Notes: generated by a model from the letters alone, not told the origin. A DNA stretch of 31,439 bases from Rhizaria sp. SCN 62-66 (GCA_001724265.1 MEDY01000358.1:1-31439), one strand, 5' to 3'; numbered from the stretch's first letter, positions 1-9,687 are shown. Numbers and translations are program-made.

Positions 1-105
1 AGCTTTGACGATTATTTCACAGAGATTTCTATTGTGGAAGTTACCTGCCGAAAACTGCGTTTTTGGCGTTTTTTAGTTGACGCTACATAGGGGTTATTAC
101 ATTCT

Positions 106-111
106 AATAAA
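106..111 (+). terminator. Possible polyadenylation signal AATAAA
   Basis: This is an exact AATAAA in AT-rich DNA. No coding sequence for it is visible in the window, so it is either the end of a plus-strand gene to the left or chance. Confidence 0.2.
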
Positions 112-297
112 ACGTATTTTAGTTGTTTTGTCACAGTCGAACTTTTCCGCTCAAATTACTTAAATGAACATGAGAGAGTAACAACATCCAATTGGCACGA
201 ACGGGCGACGCAAAATGCACGCACACGTTCGAACGAATGATTATGATGAACACAACAAACATGAAGCACGCTAAAGAAAAGCACAACGCAGCTAGGA

Positions 298-324
298 AAA
301 CAACAACAACAACAACAACAACAA
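298..324. repeat. AAC trinucleotide microsatellite
   Basis: About eight to nine AAC units run in a row in the presumed 3' untranslated region of the CD36-like gene (GTT units in its mRNA sense). Simple trinucleotide repeats recur across the window. Confidence 0.9.
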
Positions 325-450
325 GTACACAGTAATCGAGTAGTGATTTGGTGGAAAACAGGGCAGCAAACACAAATGCAGAGCGACTTAATCCGCCGCC
401 CCAGCTCAGCGCGCCGTACAACAATGACTGGCGGTGCTTCCGAACTTGAC

Positions 451-2290
451 TTAGAAGGCGGAGTAGTCGTTGTTGTTATCGCTGTTGATCGATGCGGGGA
501 TGGCGACGCTGCCGGCGGCGAGCTTGGTCGCGCGCGAGTAGGCGGCCGTGAAGAACGCGCTTGCGGCCAGCGCGGCAATGGTGCCGATGGCGAGCCCGGC
601 GGGCAGCGCGGCGGAGCGGATCTTGCGCGCACCGTACACGGCGTCGGCGAAGTCCGAGGCCTGGGAGTCGCCGATCTCGCCGGCCTCCTGCATCCAGACC
701 GAGGGTACGTAGACCTCAGTGGGCATGGCGGCGAACCACGTGGGCTTGTCCTTGAGGCCCTCGACCTTGAGCGGGCCGATGGTGTTGACGGCCATCTGCA
801 GCGACTTGGTGGCCTTCATCACGGAGCCCGAGATGGGCTCAACCATCAGCACGGTGTCGTGAACGTCGCGGTCGGGCGCCAGACCGTCGACGCGCTCGGC
901 GACGGCGGGTGACACGTCCAGGAAGTGCGGCTTGGTCAGCACCATGGGCGCGATGTTGAACGGGGAGAGATCAAACATGCCGGAGGGACCGTTCTGGTTC
1001 CACGCCGCGTTCGGGGGCTCAGCTGTCGAGTTAAGCAGCGCCTTGGCGGCGAGGCGGAACTCGAGCAGGTCAAGCCCCTTGTACGTGGTGCGACCGGAGC
1101 AAGTGAGGATGACCGAGCGGTGCGCGTTGGACACGAAGACCGGCAGCTCAGACTCCTCGGTGACGGCCTCAAACGGGCGGAAGTTGCGGCCATCGGTGCC
1201 GAGCACGCGGGAAGCCTCAAGCGTGCCCCAGGTAGGGCCGTACTTGCCGTCGAGGCCCTTCTTCTGGATGTGCGTCGCGTTATTGTAGAGGTTGTACTGG
1301 AACGCCATGCTCTCGACGTCATCGCCGACGAAGAAGCTCATCCAGTTGGTCGTGCTAGCCAGCGTCTCCTTCTCCGTCTCGCGCGGGCCCATGAAGCCCG
1401 GGAAGAAGGCATCGGCGTTCATGCCGGCATCGGTCAACTTGGCCACAGCCTCGTTCGCCTCAGCGACATCCGCCGCGCTGGCGTCAGCGGAGAGCGACAG
1501 CGTGGGCAGCGCAAAGCGCGGGTCGTGGTAGCCGAAGAGCAGCTCGGAAACGGGGCGCTTGGTGAACATGCGGTTCATGTCGTTCATCTCGTCGCCGATG
1601 GTGTTAGTGTCGTTCCACAGCTTAGCGAAGGTATCCTTGACGAGAATGTTGCTGGCGACGACGCGCCAGATCTGGAAGACGGTGTTCTGCGTCGTGATCA
1701 CGTCCGTCTCAGACAGCGCAGCAGGGGTGAGCTCGCGGTTGAACTCGTACTCGGTCAGGTCGCGGTACTCGACGACGTTGAGACCCGTCTGACGGTCGGT
1801 CATGAACGTCACGTTGTACGAAGTCGACTCCTTGACGTACACGTAAGGGCCCACCTCGTTGAGAATCGGCTTAGCGCCGGCGAGAACCTCCTCAGGGTTG
1901 GTCAAGTTAAGCATGTGCACGCGCATGTAGGTCTTGGTGGCATCCTTGTCGCGGGACGAGATGAAGGTGCGCCACGCCTGCGAGTCAGCGTCCCTGGCTG
2001 CGGGGGTGATCAGAATACCGTCCTTAATGCCCTTAGTGAGCGCGTGGTCGATGTAGCTAGGGAGCAGAGCGCCAAGGAAAAGTGCAAGCAGGGCGGCAGC
2101 ACAGCACAGCCATCCGTAGACGACAAATGCCTTGGGTGCACAGCCTGAAAAAAAGCGATTCCATGTAAGAAGGGTGAGCCGAGGAAACTCCTTGTGCGCA
2201 TGACGAGGAAGGAACGACATCACCTCAAAGCACACGCGAGGAACAGAAAAGAAATATAAATCCGAACAATTACGTACACTTGGAGGACAT
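451..2290 (-). CDS. CD36/LIMP-2 family scavenger receptor-like membrane protein (2 exons)
   Basis: Coding is 2290-2278 joined to 2144-451, giving 568 residues. The family has two membrane helices and a large lumenal or extracellular domain. It acts as a lipid or lipoprotein receptor (CD36, SR-B1) or a lysosomal carrier and receptor (LIMP-2). After splicing there is a short tail (MSSKCCAPK), then a helix at about residues 10-33. A lumenal domain follows with the family hallmark LTNPEEVLAGAKPILNEVGP and the following YVYVKE, plus several N-x-S/T sites. A second helix lies at about 517-540. The last four residues are YSAF, a YxxPhi adaptor motif, which suggests endolysosomal sorting (inference). 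The start was chosen because a GTACGT donor and a TTTTTTTCAG acceptor join ATG-TCC-TCC-AAG-T in phase to the exon. The unspliced alternative start at 2235 puts an odd N-terminus before the helix. Family assignment is secure; ligand and compartment are not. Confidence 0.9.
2145..2277 (-). other. Intron 1 of the CD36-like gene
   Basis: This is a 133-base GT-AG intron with donor GTACGTAATT and acceptor CGCTTTTTTTCAG. It splits a codon after its first base (T + GC = Cys). Its AT content is higher than that of the exons. Removing it gives the expected short cytoplasmic tail before the first membrane helix. Confidence 0.8.
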
Positions 2291-2625
2291 CTCAGTCGTA
2301 TTCCGCGGAATCAACGTCTCGTTGTGGTTCAACAGCTTCCGAAACGCAGCCTGTGCTATCTTCTCTCTCGGACCGGGACCGCGTCGACCCGAGTTCTGTG
2401 TCCACGCGGCACGCACTGGACTTTGCCTGCTCAAAAGCGTCTTTATGTAACTGATCTAAATCTCATCAGCTGTCATTATAAATGCTGTTTCTACAACGCT
2501 TAACTTGTTTGGAACAACTTTCTAAGTTATTTTGCGAACTGATGTATGTGTATGTACAGGAATCATCTTTGATGTATTTTCAAGTCAACCCTCCACATCA
2601 CCCTCCACGCCACTTCCTAACACAG
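2291..2625. promoter_or_regulatory. Divergent promoter region between CD36-like and aldehyde dehydrogenase genes
   Basis: These 335 bases separate two start codons pointing away from each other, so both promoters and 5' untranslated regions must lie here. The middle is AT-rich. The stretch just before 2626 is C-rich and ends in a CAG, so an untranslated intron could end there. I do not recognise a defined promoter element. Confidence 0.5.
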
Positions 2626-4723
2626 ATGCTTCGTCGGATCGCTCCTGCGACCAACGCAACCCTGCTTCGCGCGTTAACGCCCCGCGCCTGCACCCCGCGC
2701 CGTGCGCTCTCTGTGCAGAGCAACGCAAGCGTGAACGCCAACGCCAGCGCCCGTGTCAGCGCTTGGCAGATCACCTCGCCAACGCCTGCGCCTCGTCAAC
2801 AACGGCCTGCTGAAACGATCGCGCCAATTCCTGCGCCATCCTCGCCTCGGGTCGTAGTGGATCACTCGCGCCAAACCTGCGCGGTACGCCCCCTCAGTCG
2901 CAACGCCGCAATATCGCCACAAACGCATCTTGAACAACTCGCTCTCACTTGAAGACTCTCCCATCTCGCACATCAACGTTTTGCTTCTCTTAATCTCGCT
3001 CTCTTCACTCCCCGCGTGTAGCGCGTCGACTCGCCATACACGGGTCTAATCGTGGCCGAGGAGCCCTATCTTAGCGCAGAGCAAGTCACGCGCCTCGTGG
3101 CGGAAGCTGCGGCCGCGCAGAAGGAGTGGGCACAGGTACGTTGTTGTATCACGGAACGCAAAATTGCAGCGGTCACTAAGTACCTTACAACAATCAATTT
3201 AAAAACGCCTCACAAGCCAAAATCATTCACTTTTCACCAAATCATTCGCTTTCCCGCCCGTCTACATTTCTTTGACAACATAATCTCACTTCCTCGCCAC
3301 AATGCGTGCATCCACACCATAGGTGCCTCTGTCAGGCCGCATCGTCGCCGTAGGCCGTCTCGTGGCCGCGCTGACCGCAGACTGCGACGCCATCGCGGGC
3401 GACATCTCGCGCCACATGGGCAAGCCGCTCGTGCAAGCCCGCGCCGAAGTCGCAGGCATGGCCGTGCGCGCGCGCGCCTTCGCCGACCTCGCCCCCACCG
3501 CGCTGGCCTCCGTCATCGTCGAGGACGCGCTCTCCGCACGCGGACTGCTCCCGCCTTCCCCGGCAGCCGCCGCAAACGGCGGTGTCGCCCGGCTAGCCGT
3601 GCAGGACGCGGCGCAGTCGACCAGCGCGGCGCTGTTCGAGCGCGCTGTGACGCGGCAACCGCTGGGCGTTGTCGCTGCGGCGACGCCGTGGAATTACCCG
3701 CTGCTCACGACGGCCAACGCGACGCTGCCTGCGCTGCTGGCGGGCAACGCCGTACTGCTCAAGCCGTCCCCGCGGACGCCCACGGCGGGCCGCTGGTGGG
3801 CGCGCGCCGCCGCCGCCGCGGGGCTGCCGCGCGGGCTCGTGGCGTCGGCGTTCTGCCAGCCCGCGGTGTTCGAGTCCGCGGTTCTGGCCTCGCCGGCGGT
3901 CGCGCACGTCACGCTCACCGGCAGCGTCGACGCCGGGCGCGCGGTGTACTCCGCGGCTGCGGCGGCGTCCGGCACAGCGACTGCGCCGCGGTTCCTGCGC
4001 GTGGCGCTGGAGCTGGGCGGCAACGACGCGCTATACGTGGCAGATGACGCCGACGTGGGCGCCGCCGCCGCCGCCGCTGCGGACGGCGCCGGGTACAACG
4101 CCGGGCAAAGCTGCTGCGCAGTGCAGCGCGTGTTCGTGCATGAGGCCGTGTACGGTGCGTTCCTCGAGCGCGCAGTCGCCGAGCTGGCCGCACTGCGACT
4201 GGGCGACCCGCTGAGCGAGGGCACGACGATGGGGCCGCTCGCGCTCGCTTCGGCGCGGCCGCGGCTGGAAGGCATGATCGCCGACGCGCAGCAGCGCGGC
4301 GCGCGCGTAGTGCTGGGCGGCGGGCCGCACGCCAGCGGCGGGCCCGGCGCGGCGCGCGCGCGGTTCTTCGAGCCCACCGTGCTGTCGTACTGCCCGCCAG
4401 ACGCGGCCGTGATGCGGGACGAGGCGTTCGGCCCGCTGCTCGCGGTGTGGCCAGTGCGCGGCGACGACGACGCGGTGCGGCTAACAAACGCGTCGCAGTT
4501 CGGGCTCACGGCGAGCGTGTGGACGCAAGACCCCGCGCGCGCGCAGCGGTTGGCGGCGCAACTCAACGTCGGTACGGTCTTCGCTAACCGTTGCGACTAC
4601 GTTGACCCTTACCTCCACTGGGGCGGCGGCTGGGGGCTCTCGGGGCTAGGCTCCTCGGTGGGCGTCGAGGGCTTCCATGCCTTCACCCGCGTGCGCGCCA
4701 CCCACTTCAAGTTCCCCGTCTAA
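2626..4723 (+). CDS. Aldehyde dehydrogenase, bacterial-type core, possibly mitochondrial (3 exons)
   Basis: Coding is 2626-2883, 3022-3135 and 3323-4723, all phase 0, 590 residues. It should oxidise an aldehyde to the acid with NAD(P)+; the substrate is unknown. Visible landmarks are PWNYP with the oxyanion Asn248, LTGS in the cofactor region, LELGG with general-base Glu354, and GQSCC with nucleophile Cys388 (an unusual second Cys follows). EAFGP and GTVFANRCDY come later. The exon 2 segment VDSPYTGLIVAEEPYLSAEQ restores the usual ALDH N-terminal fold, which supports the first acceptor. Exon 1 (86 residues) starts MLRRIAP and is rich in Arg, Ala and Ser with few acidic residues early on, like a mitochondrial presequence; it is the least certain part. 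The core is nearest to bacterial ALDHs of the MGKP/GQSCC/NRCDY type (family memory, not a search). Confidence 0.88.
2884..3021 (+). other. Intron 1 of the aldehyde dehydrogenase gene
   Basis: This is a 138-base intron with donor GTACGC and a long pyrimidine tract ending GTGTAG. The final TAG would be an in-frame stop upstream of exon 2. Splicing there joins phase 0 to phase 0 and adds the SPYTG segment conserved in the family. The donor could be a nearby alternative, because exon 1 is not conserved. Confidence 0.65.
3136..3322 (+). other. Intron 2 of the aldehyde dehydrogenase gene
   Basis: This is a 187-base AT-rich intron with donor GTACGT after KEWAQ and acceptor CACCATAG before VPLSGR. 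The phase is 0. It cuts between the conserved Trp and the PLxxR motif, where aldehyde dehydrogenases are continuous. The boundaries are therefore well fixed. Confidence 0.9.
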
Positions 4724-4833
4724 GCCACGAGGGCGTCGGCGTGAGAGAAGGAAGCAAGAAAATGTGATGACGAGAGTCGCCGATCACATATCGAGATAGC
4801 AAGGATAACGAGCACCAGTTGCTACAAAGTTTT

Positions 4834-4839
4834 AATAAA
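4834..4839 (+). terminator. Polyadenylation signal AATAAA for the aldehyde dehydrogenase gene
   Basis: This is an exact AATAAA in a T- and A-rich stretch, 111 bases after the TAA stop. That is a normal spacing for a short 3' untranslated region. Confidence 0.6.
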
Positions 4840-5140
4840 ATACACTTGACTATTATTTTGAAAGCATACGTGTCTAATATGCGCACTGACGATCAACTTA
4901 GTGCTGTGCAGTTACTCCTTTGAAGAGGAGTGGGCTGACGCTGAACCGGACTGGGCTCGCCCACCGTCTCACTGCCCCCTTTGTTCTGCTTTTCTTCAAG
5001 CGTATCACGTCGCAATATCGTCGTTGTTGAAGACATGCGTATAACCATGCATGTCTATGGTAATATTTCTATTCGCAATTGCTAAATCTTCTCTCATTTC
5101 TCCTTTCTATCGCCCTCCTATCGTCTTTCTTTGCCTACAG

Positions 5141-5232
5141 GGTGGTCGACCCGGTGGAATCCTGCCTTTCCCAAACCAAGCAAGTTTCTGCGTGGGGTGT
5201 GATTGTCTTGGGCCAGCCGGTTTTCAAAACAG
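5141..5232 (+). other. Possible 5' untranslated exon of the secreted-protein gene
   Basis: A pyrimidine tract ends TTTGCCTACAG at 5140, and a CAG followed by GTAACT lies at 5233. A second acceptor, CTCCCCCCCAG, ends at 5323, 40 bases before the chosen ATG. This would give a 92-base leader exon and a 91-base intron. The donor does not match the GTACG consensus seen in the other genes, so confidence is low. Confidence 0.3.
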
Positions 5233-5363
5233 GTAACTTTGGCGCAAGTACAGCAACCTACTGTTTATTTGTGCGCAAGTAGCGGTGGTCGCTCAGTCGA
5301 ACCGTTTCCGCTCTCCCCCCCAGTGGCTGAGGCGACTTGCTTCTTCTCACGCCTCTCCTCGCC

Positions 5364-8300
5364 ATGTCCGGCTTCCCCGCTCGCCGCCCCGCGTGTCCAC
5401 TGTGGTCGCAATTTATGGCGGCCATTGTGCTAGCCTTTCTGGGCTTGGCTGGTCTGGCTGCGGCTCAGAACGGCGCGCACTCGCTCTGCTCAGCAATCAC
5501 GCGCTGTGACCTGTGCACGACGCCCGTGCCCGCTCGCGGTGTGTCCCCCGTCGCCGACGTCGAGACCTGCATGTGGGACAAGGCCGCGCACGCCTGCGTG
5601 CCCGCCACGCTGCCGTGGGATCGCGAAGGCCGCTCTTGCGAGGCCCTCTGCAAGGCCGCTGACCCAACTCTATCGTTCATCCCTTCGCCTCTGTTCCCGA
5701 CTCTGCAGTGCGAAGCCTCACTGTGTCCCTACGTGCAGCACCGCGAAGTCTGCGCCGCGCTGTACCCGCACGAGGCCGTCCCGGCGGCTGTGCTGGCGGC
5801 CGAGCCTGAGGACCTGCCCGTCGCCGCGGCCGCTGCTGGGGTTGATCCCGCCGACGTCGCTGATGCCTTGCTACTCGCCGACGCTGAGGACGGTGACTTG
5901 GGTGACCCTGATGCCGTGGAGACGCTTGCGCAGATCGCCCGCGAGCAGCGCGCGCTTGACACCGTCCCGGACGCGCTGCTCCGCACCTCTGTAATCCAGC
6001 AACGGCCGCTGCACATCTCCGCCAACGGCACACAAACCACTTTGCTCGAGGCCGGTGCAAGCTCGACCGCTGGCACACAGGCGCTGATGTCTCTGTCATC
6101 GTCTGCGCGGCTGGCGCTGCTGCAGGCGAGCTCCTCGCAGCTGCTGCTGCGCGCGGCCCACGCCGCGCATCAGGTCTTGACGAAACTTTTCGCCAAGACA
6201 CAGGTTGGCGACTGCGCACGGTTCGCCTACGACCACGAAGGTACACTTCAGAAGCCGACGAGCTTCGAGTACCAGCTCTCGGTCGCGCGCACCTGCCCCG
6301 GAAACATCAAGGGCGGCAAGCTTTCCGGTTGCGCTCAGTCGCACGTGTTTAACGAAGAGTCTGGCTCGTGCAAGGGCAAGGTCGACAAGTCGCGCATCGT
6401 GCGTGCGAGCGCTAAGTACGTCGAGGCCGCTGGTCGCCGCGGCAAGGGCGGTGCGATCCCGCTCAACCGCGCGTACAAGTGCTTCAACCACCTGACGGAC
6501 AAATCGAAGCCAACCGCTGCGTCGGCGTGCGCGGCGGGCGCTGGCATCTTCGCGCTCCTGCAGATGTTGCCCAAGGGTACCGTGATCTCGCACGTCGTCG
6601 AGCGCCGCGGCGGTGCGACGCACGAGCAGCCCGCGCGGAACCTGGGACACGTGGGTGACGACGAGTATCGCGCGTTCCAGACCCACCACTACGTGCTCAT
6701 CGGCGTGCCCGGCTCGTCCCCGCAGCCGCAGCACGCCCACCCGGACACGCACATCATCCTCGACTTCTGGATGGGGCTCGCGGGCGGACCGGAGTACCTC
6801 GTGCACCCCGTCCCGGCGCCGCAGAACACGGACCCGTTCTTCCCGGCGTCTGTGCGCGCGCACTCGAACGCCGCCGCGGCCGTGCACAGCGGCGGCGCCG
6901 GGTCCGCCGGTATCTCAGCCCCGCTGCAGCGCGAGGGCCCCGGCCACGGCGACGTGGGCGTCGTGCCCGCTAAGCCCGCAGCCAAGCCGCCGTCGGGCGT
7001 GGGCGCGCTGTTTGGCCGCCGCGTTGTCGCCACGCACGACGTGCACTCGGCTCTCATCCAGCAAAAGGGGGACGGACTCGTCTGGACAGTCGTCGGTGGC
7101 ATCCCCAAGAAGTACCCGGTGCCTGCGTGGATGCGCACGCCCGAGAAGAAGGACTCGGACGGCAAGCCGGGCAAGGGCAAGGGCATCGACGCCATCAAGT
7201 ACGGCGCGTCGCCCAACAAGAAGTCCCCCGTGACCAAGGCGTTGGCGTGGTGGGAGCGGCAAGAGAAGCTGCGCAAGTCCGTCTACGCGCTTCTGCATCC
7301 GTTGTCCACGCTGGCGGGCCGCGAGCGCGCGCGCAAGGAATATATCGCGCGCGTCGTCGCTGCCGAGAACACGCGCCTCGCTGACGAGAAGGACCGCTGG
7401 ACCAAGCAGTACGCCTACGTCAACAAACAGCTCTCAGACGTCGCCAAATCCCGCTCCGCCTCGCTGCTCGAAGGCAGTGCGGTCAGTGGGGCGATGGAGG
7501 ACGCTGCGCTGCGTGCGCGCGCTGAGGAGGCCTGGGCGGCCCACGTGGAGCAGCGGTCTGTGGCCGTCAACAACGCGCTGGCGCGCCACGCCGCGGCGAC
7601 CGCGGACCGTGCCCAGTGGGCTGACTGGGCCCGCGCCCCCGCTATGCCTTCTATTCCAGCTGCTTCGCTTGTTGAGAGTGGCGTCACTGCCAAGAAGGCC
7701 GACGCGTCAGTCAACATCGCCTTCGAAGCTGCCGCAGCTGCTGCCACCGCCGCCAAGACTTCTGCGACTGCAGCTACTACTGTGACGGCAGCGCCTGCTG
7801 CGGTCGAGCCCGCGCCGTACAAGCCTCTGTTGTCGTTTGTCGACATGATCCTCGAGGCCAGCACCGCCACCCCTGCCGCTCACTCCGCAAACAGCGCGGA
7901 CGCCGAGGCACAGCGCGATGCGGACGACGTGAACCTCGTGCTGCTGGAGCTGCGCGCGCTGCTCTCGCAGGCCCCGCTGCGCCCGCCGCTCGCCGCGCTG
8001 CGTGAGAAGCTCTCCGCCCGCGGCCGCACTGCCTCCGCCTTTGCTGCCAGTGACGGGCCCCTGGCGGCCGCGCGCCTGAGCCCGCGCGCGCTCGCGATGC
8101 TGTCGCGCCGCGCTTCTGAGGCCATCAAGCTGCGCCCCGACGGCTCCTCGTTCCTCAGCACGGACGCCGACTCTAACGCCGACGCTGATGCTAGCGCTGA
8201 GGCCGATGCTGATGCTGAGAATGAGGGCAGTGCGTACGAGCTGCCGCCTGCGCAGGCCACCGCGATCGCGCGCTTCCTCTCCTCGCTCACCCGCCCCGGT

Positions 8301-9674
8301 ACTATGACGGTTGACGCTGCGGCCGCGGTCACGCTGCCGGGCGAGACTGGGCTGGAGCTCAACCTGAACCAGCTGCTGTCCGCGACGGAGGCGTCAGAGG
8401 ACTACGAGGCGCTACAGCTGGGCCTCGACGCTGTGCTGCGCGCGCAGCAGGCCCGCGCCGAGGCCGTCAATGCGCCTGCCTACTCGAGCGCGGTCTTCGC
8501 ACCCGACTTCGAGGAAGACGCCGCGTGGGGCCGCCTCAAGTACGCGCTGTGGAGCGACCTGGAGCTCGCGCCCGCGCTCTCCGCGCGCCACCCGGGCGCC
8601 GCCGCCGACGCCTGGGAGGTCCCGCTGTCGCCGTACCCGCACCTGGGCTCGCTTGACGACGACGCCCTCGACGACGCCGCGGTCTCCGTGCCGCGCGCGC
8701 TCGCCCGTGTGGCTTTCAACAGCTCAGCGCTCGCGCTCGTCGAGACTGGCGCCGCCGCGGACGCTGATACCAAGGCCAACGCCAAGGTCGACGCCGCCGA
8801 GCGCTACGCCGTGTACATCGATGGCACGCGCTTCGACTTGGCGCCGCTGCTTGTCCCCGCGCGCGCGCAAGAGGCGGCATCGCTGCCCGAGCGCATGCGT
8901 CTGCTGGCCGCCATCGAGGCCACGCGCGCGCACGCGGGCATCCTGCGCCCCGCCGCGCTGTACTCGGACCGCGACTGGTTGGCCATGCCGTCGCCGCAGG
9001 AGCTGGAGGCGCCGCCCGCGGTCCGCGCCGTGTACGCCAAGGCTCGCGCTGAGAAGCGCGCGCTGGCAGAGGCGGCGGCGATCGAGCACGTGCTCCGCGC
9101 CGTCGACGCCGCCGACGTGCCCGGTGTCCAGCGCCGCATCTATGGCCCAGGTCTGCGCGCCGCACTGCGCCTCGATGGGGTTAGACTCGCGCAGCACGCC
9201 GCTGATGTGCGCGCTGAGCTCGAGCGCGTGCTGCCGGCCGCATTCGCGCGCCCCGCGGCCGTGCCCGCAGTCTCGCTCGTCGACCTGCTCTCCGGCACCG
9301 CCACCGAGCACTCGCAGAGCCAAGCTGCGCAGGCCGAGCTGTCTGCGGATGCCGCGGCCGAGGCCGAGACGGAGGCAGCGATGGAGCTGGCCGCCGACGC
9401 CGAGTCGCTCGTGCTGCTGCAAGCCGAGGCCGAGACTGACGCCGAGGCCGAAGCCGCCGTCGCCGGGTTCGCAGAGATGAAGGCGCAGGCGCGCGCCGCT
9501 GTGACAGCGCTTAAGCAGCGCCTGCGCGCGCGCGTGCTTGCGCACCGTGAGGCGGGACCGATGCGCGAGTCGCTGCGTGCCGCGGCGGATACGCTGCGCA
9601 AGAACGTCCAGAAGGGCACGCTCGTCTCCGATACTGAGGCCGCGGCGCGCGCCTGGCTCCACGGCGTCGCTTGA
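5364..9674 (+). CDS. Large secreted Ala-rich protein, unrecognised, with PSI-like Cys-rich N-terminus
   Basis: The protein has 1,436 residues. I start at ATG 5364; the frame extends 27 bases further only from a TTG. Residues 18-34 are a hydrophobic signal peptide (AAIVLAFLGLAGLAAA), with cleavage near QNG. Residues about 40-125 are Cys-rich (CSAITRCDLC, CMWDKAAHAC, CEALC, CEASLC), like PSI/plexin-type cysteine motifs. Residues about 340-480 form a compact, non-repetitive block with Cys373, Cys389, His441-His442 in THHYVLIGV and Asp467 in IILDFWMG. This order would suit a cysteine-hydrolase, transglutaminase or glutaminase fold (inference only). The rest is long, Ala-rich and helical, with acidic Ala repeats at about 937-956 and 1328-1366, and a few Lys-rich stretches. 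No second membrane helix is seen, so it is probably secreted or lumenal. I cannot assign a function. Confidence 0.85.
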   Translation: MSGFPARRPACPLWSQFMAAIVLAFLGLAGLAAAQNGAHSLCSAITRCDLCTTPVPARGVSPVADVETCMWDKAAHACVPATLPWDREGRSCEALCKAADPTLSFIPSPLFPTLQCEASLCPYVQHREVCAALYPHEAVPAAVLAAEPEDLPVAAAAAGVDPADVADALLLADAEDGDLGDPDAVETLAQIAREQRALDTVPDALLRTSVIQQRPLHISANGTQTTLLEAGASSTAGTQALMSLSSSARLALLQASSSQLLLRAAHAAHQVLTKLFAKTQVGDCARFAYDHEGTLQKPTSFEYQLSVARTCPGNIKGGKLSGCAQSHVFNEESGSCKGKVDKSRIVRASAKYVEAAGRRGKGGAIPLNRAYKCFNHLTDKSKPTAASACAAGAGIFALLQMLPKGTVISHVVERRGGATHEQPARNLGHVGDDEYRAFQTHHYVLIGVPGSSPQPQHAHPDTHIILDFWMGLAGGPEYLVHPVPAPQNTDPFFPASVRAHSNAAAAVHSGGAGSAGISAPLQREGPGHGDVGVVPAKPAAKPPSGVGALFGRRVVATHDVHSALIQQKGDGLVWTVVGGIPKKYPVPAWMRTPEKKDSDGKPGKGKGIDAIKYGASPNKKSPVTKALAWWERQEKLRKSVYALLHPLSTLAGRERARKEYIARVVAAENTRLADEKDRWTKQYAYVNKQLSDVAKSRSASLLEGSAVSGAMEDAALRARAEEAWAAHVEQRSVAVNNALARHAAATADRAQWADWARAPAMPSIPAASLVESGVTAKKADASVNIAFEAAAAAATAAKTSATAATTVTAAPAAVEPAPYKPLLSFVDMILEASTATPAAHSANSADAEAQRDADDVNLVLLELRALLSQAPLRPPLAALREKLSARGRTASAFAASDGPLAAARLSPRALAMLSRRASEAIKLRPDGSSFLSTDADSNADADASAEADADAENEGSAYELPPAQATAIARFLSSLTRPGTMTVDAAAAVTLPGETGLELNLNQLLSATEASEDYEALQLGLDAVLRAQQARAEAVNAPAYSSAVFAPDFEEDAAWGRLKYALWSDLELAPALSARHPGAAADAWEVPLSPYPHLGSLDDDALDDAAVSVPRALARVAFNSSALALVETGAAADADTKANAKVDAAERYAVYIDGTRFDLAPLLVPARAQEAASLPERMRLLAAIEATRAHAGILRPAALYSDRDWLAMPSPQELEAPPAVRAVYAKARAEKRALAEAAAIEHVLRAVDAADVPGVQRRIYGPGLRAALRLDGVRLAQHAADVRAELERVLPAAFARPAAVPAVSLVDLLSGTATEHSQSQAAQAELSADAAAEAETEAAMELAADAESLVLLQAEAETDAEAEAAVAGFAEMKAQARAAVTALKQRLRARVLAHREAGPMRESLRAAADTLRKNVQKGTLVSDTEAAARAWLHGVA

Positions 9675-9687
9675 GCGACTGAGTTTG

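Larger units (their letters stand above)
1..450. other. AT-rich flank downstream of the CD36-like gene
   Basis: I see no gene here. It would hold the 3' untranslated region of the minus-strand CD36-like gene that stops at 451. It contains an AAC trinucleotide run near 298-324 and an AATAAA on the plus strand at 106-111. That signal would suit a convergent plus-strand gene lying to the left of the window. Open frames on both strands here are low-complexity read-through of the repeat, or shadows of the CD36 exon. Confidence 0.6.
4724..5363. other. Intergenic region with polyA signal and possible 5' untranslated exons
   Basis: The stretch holds the 3' end of the aldehyde dehydrogenase mRNA and the promoter and leader of the secreted-protein gene. 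Splice-like sites near its right end suggest a spliced leader region (listed separately). No coding sequence beyond that is convincing; the small open frames at 5051-5509 overlap these sites and look accidental. Confidence 0.5.

Noticed and set aside
925-2148. 407-codon plus-strand open frame opposite the CD36-like exon
   Set aside because: It is a shadow of the GC-rich coding strand; composition is Arg/Gly/His-rich with no domain, and the minus strand encodes an unmistakable CD36-family protein.
2145-2235. Start of the CD36-like protein at 2235 without splicing
   Set aside because: It reads through a good acceptor and puts unrelated residues before the membrane helix; the spliced start fits family layout and the local donor consensus.
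2482-2625. Upstream ATG at 2482 for the aldehyde dehydrogenase
   Set aside because: The added 48 codons are AT-rich and unlike the exons; ATG 2626 begins exon-like sequence with a targeting-type N-terminus.
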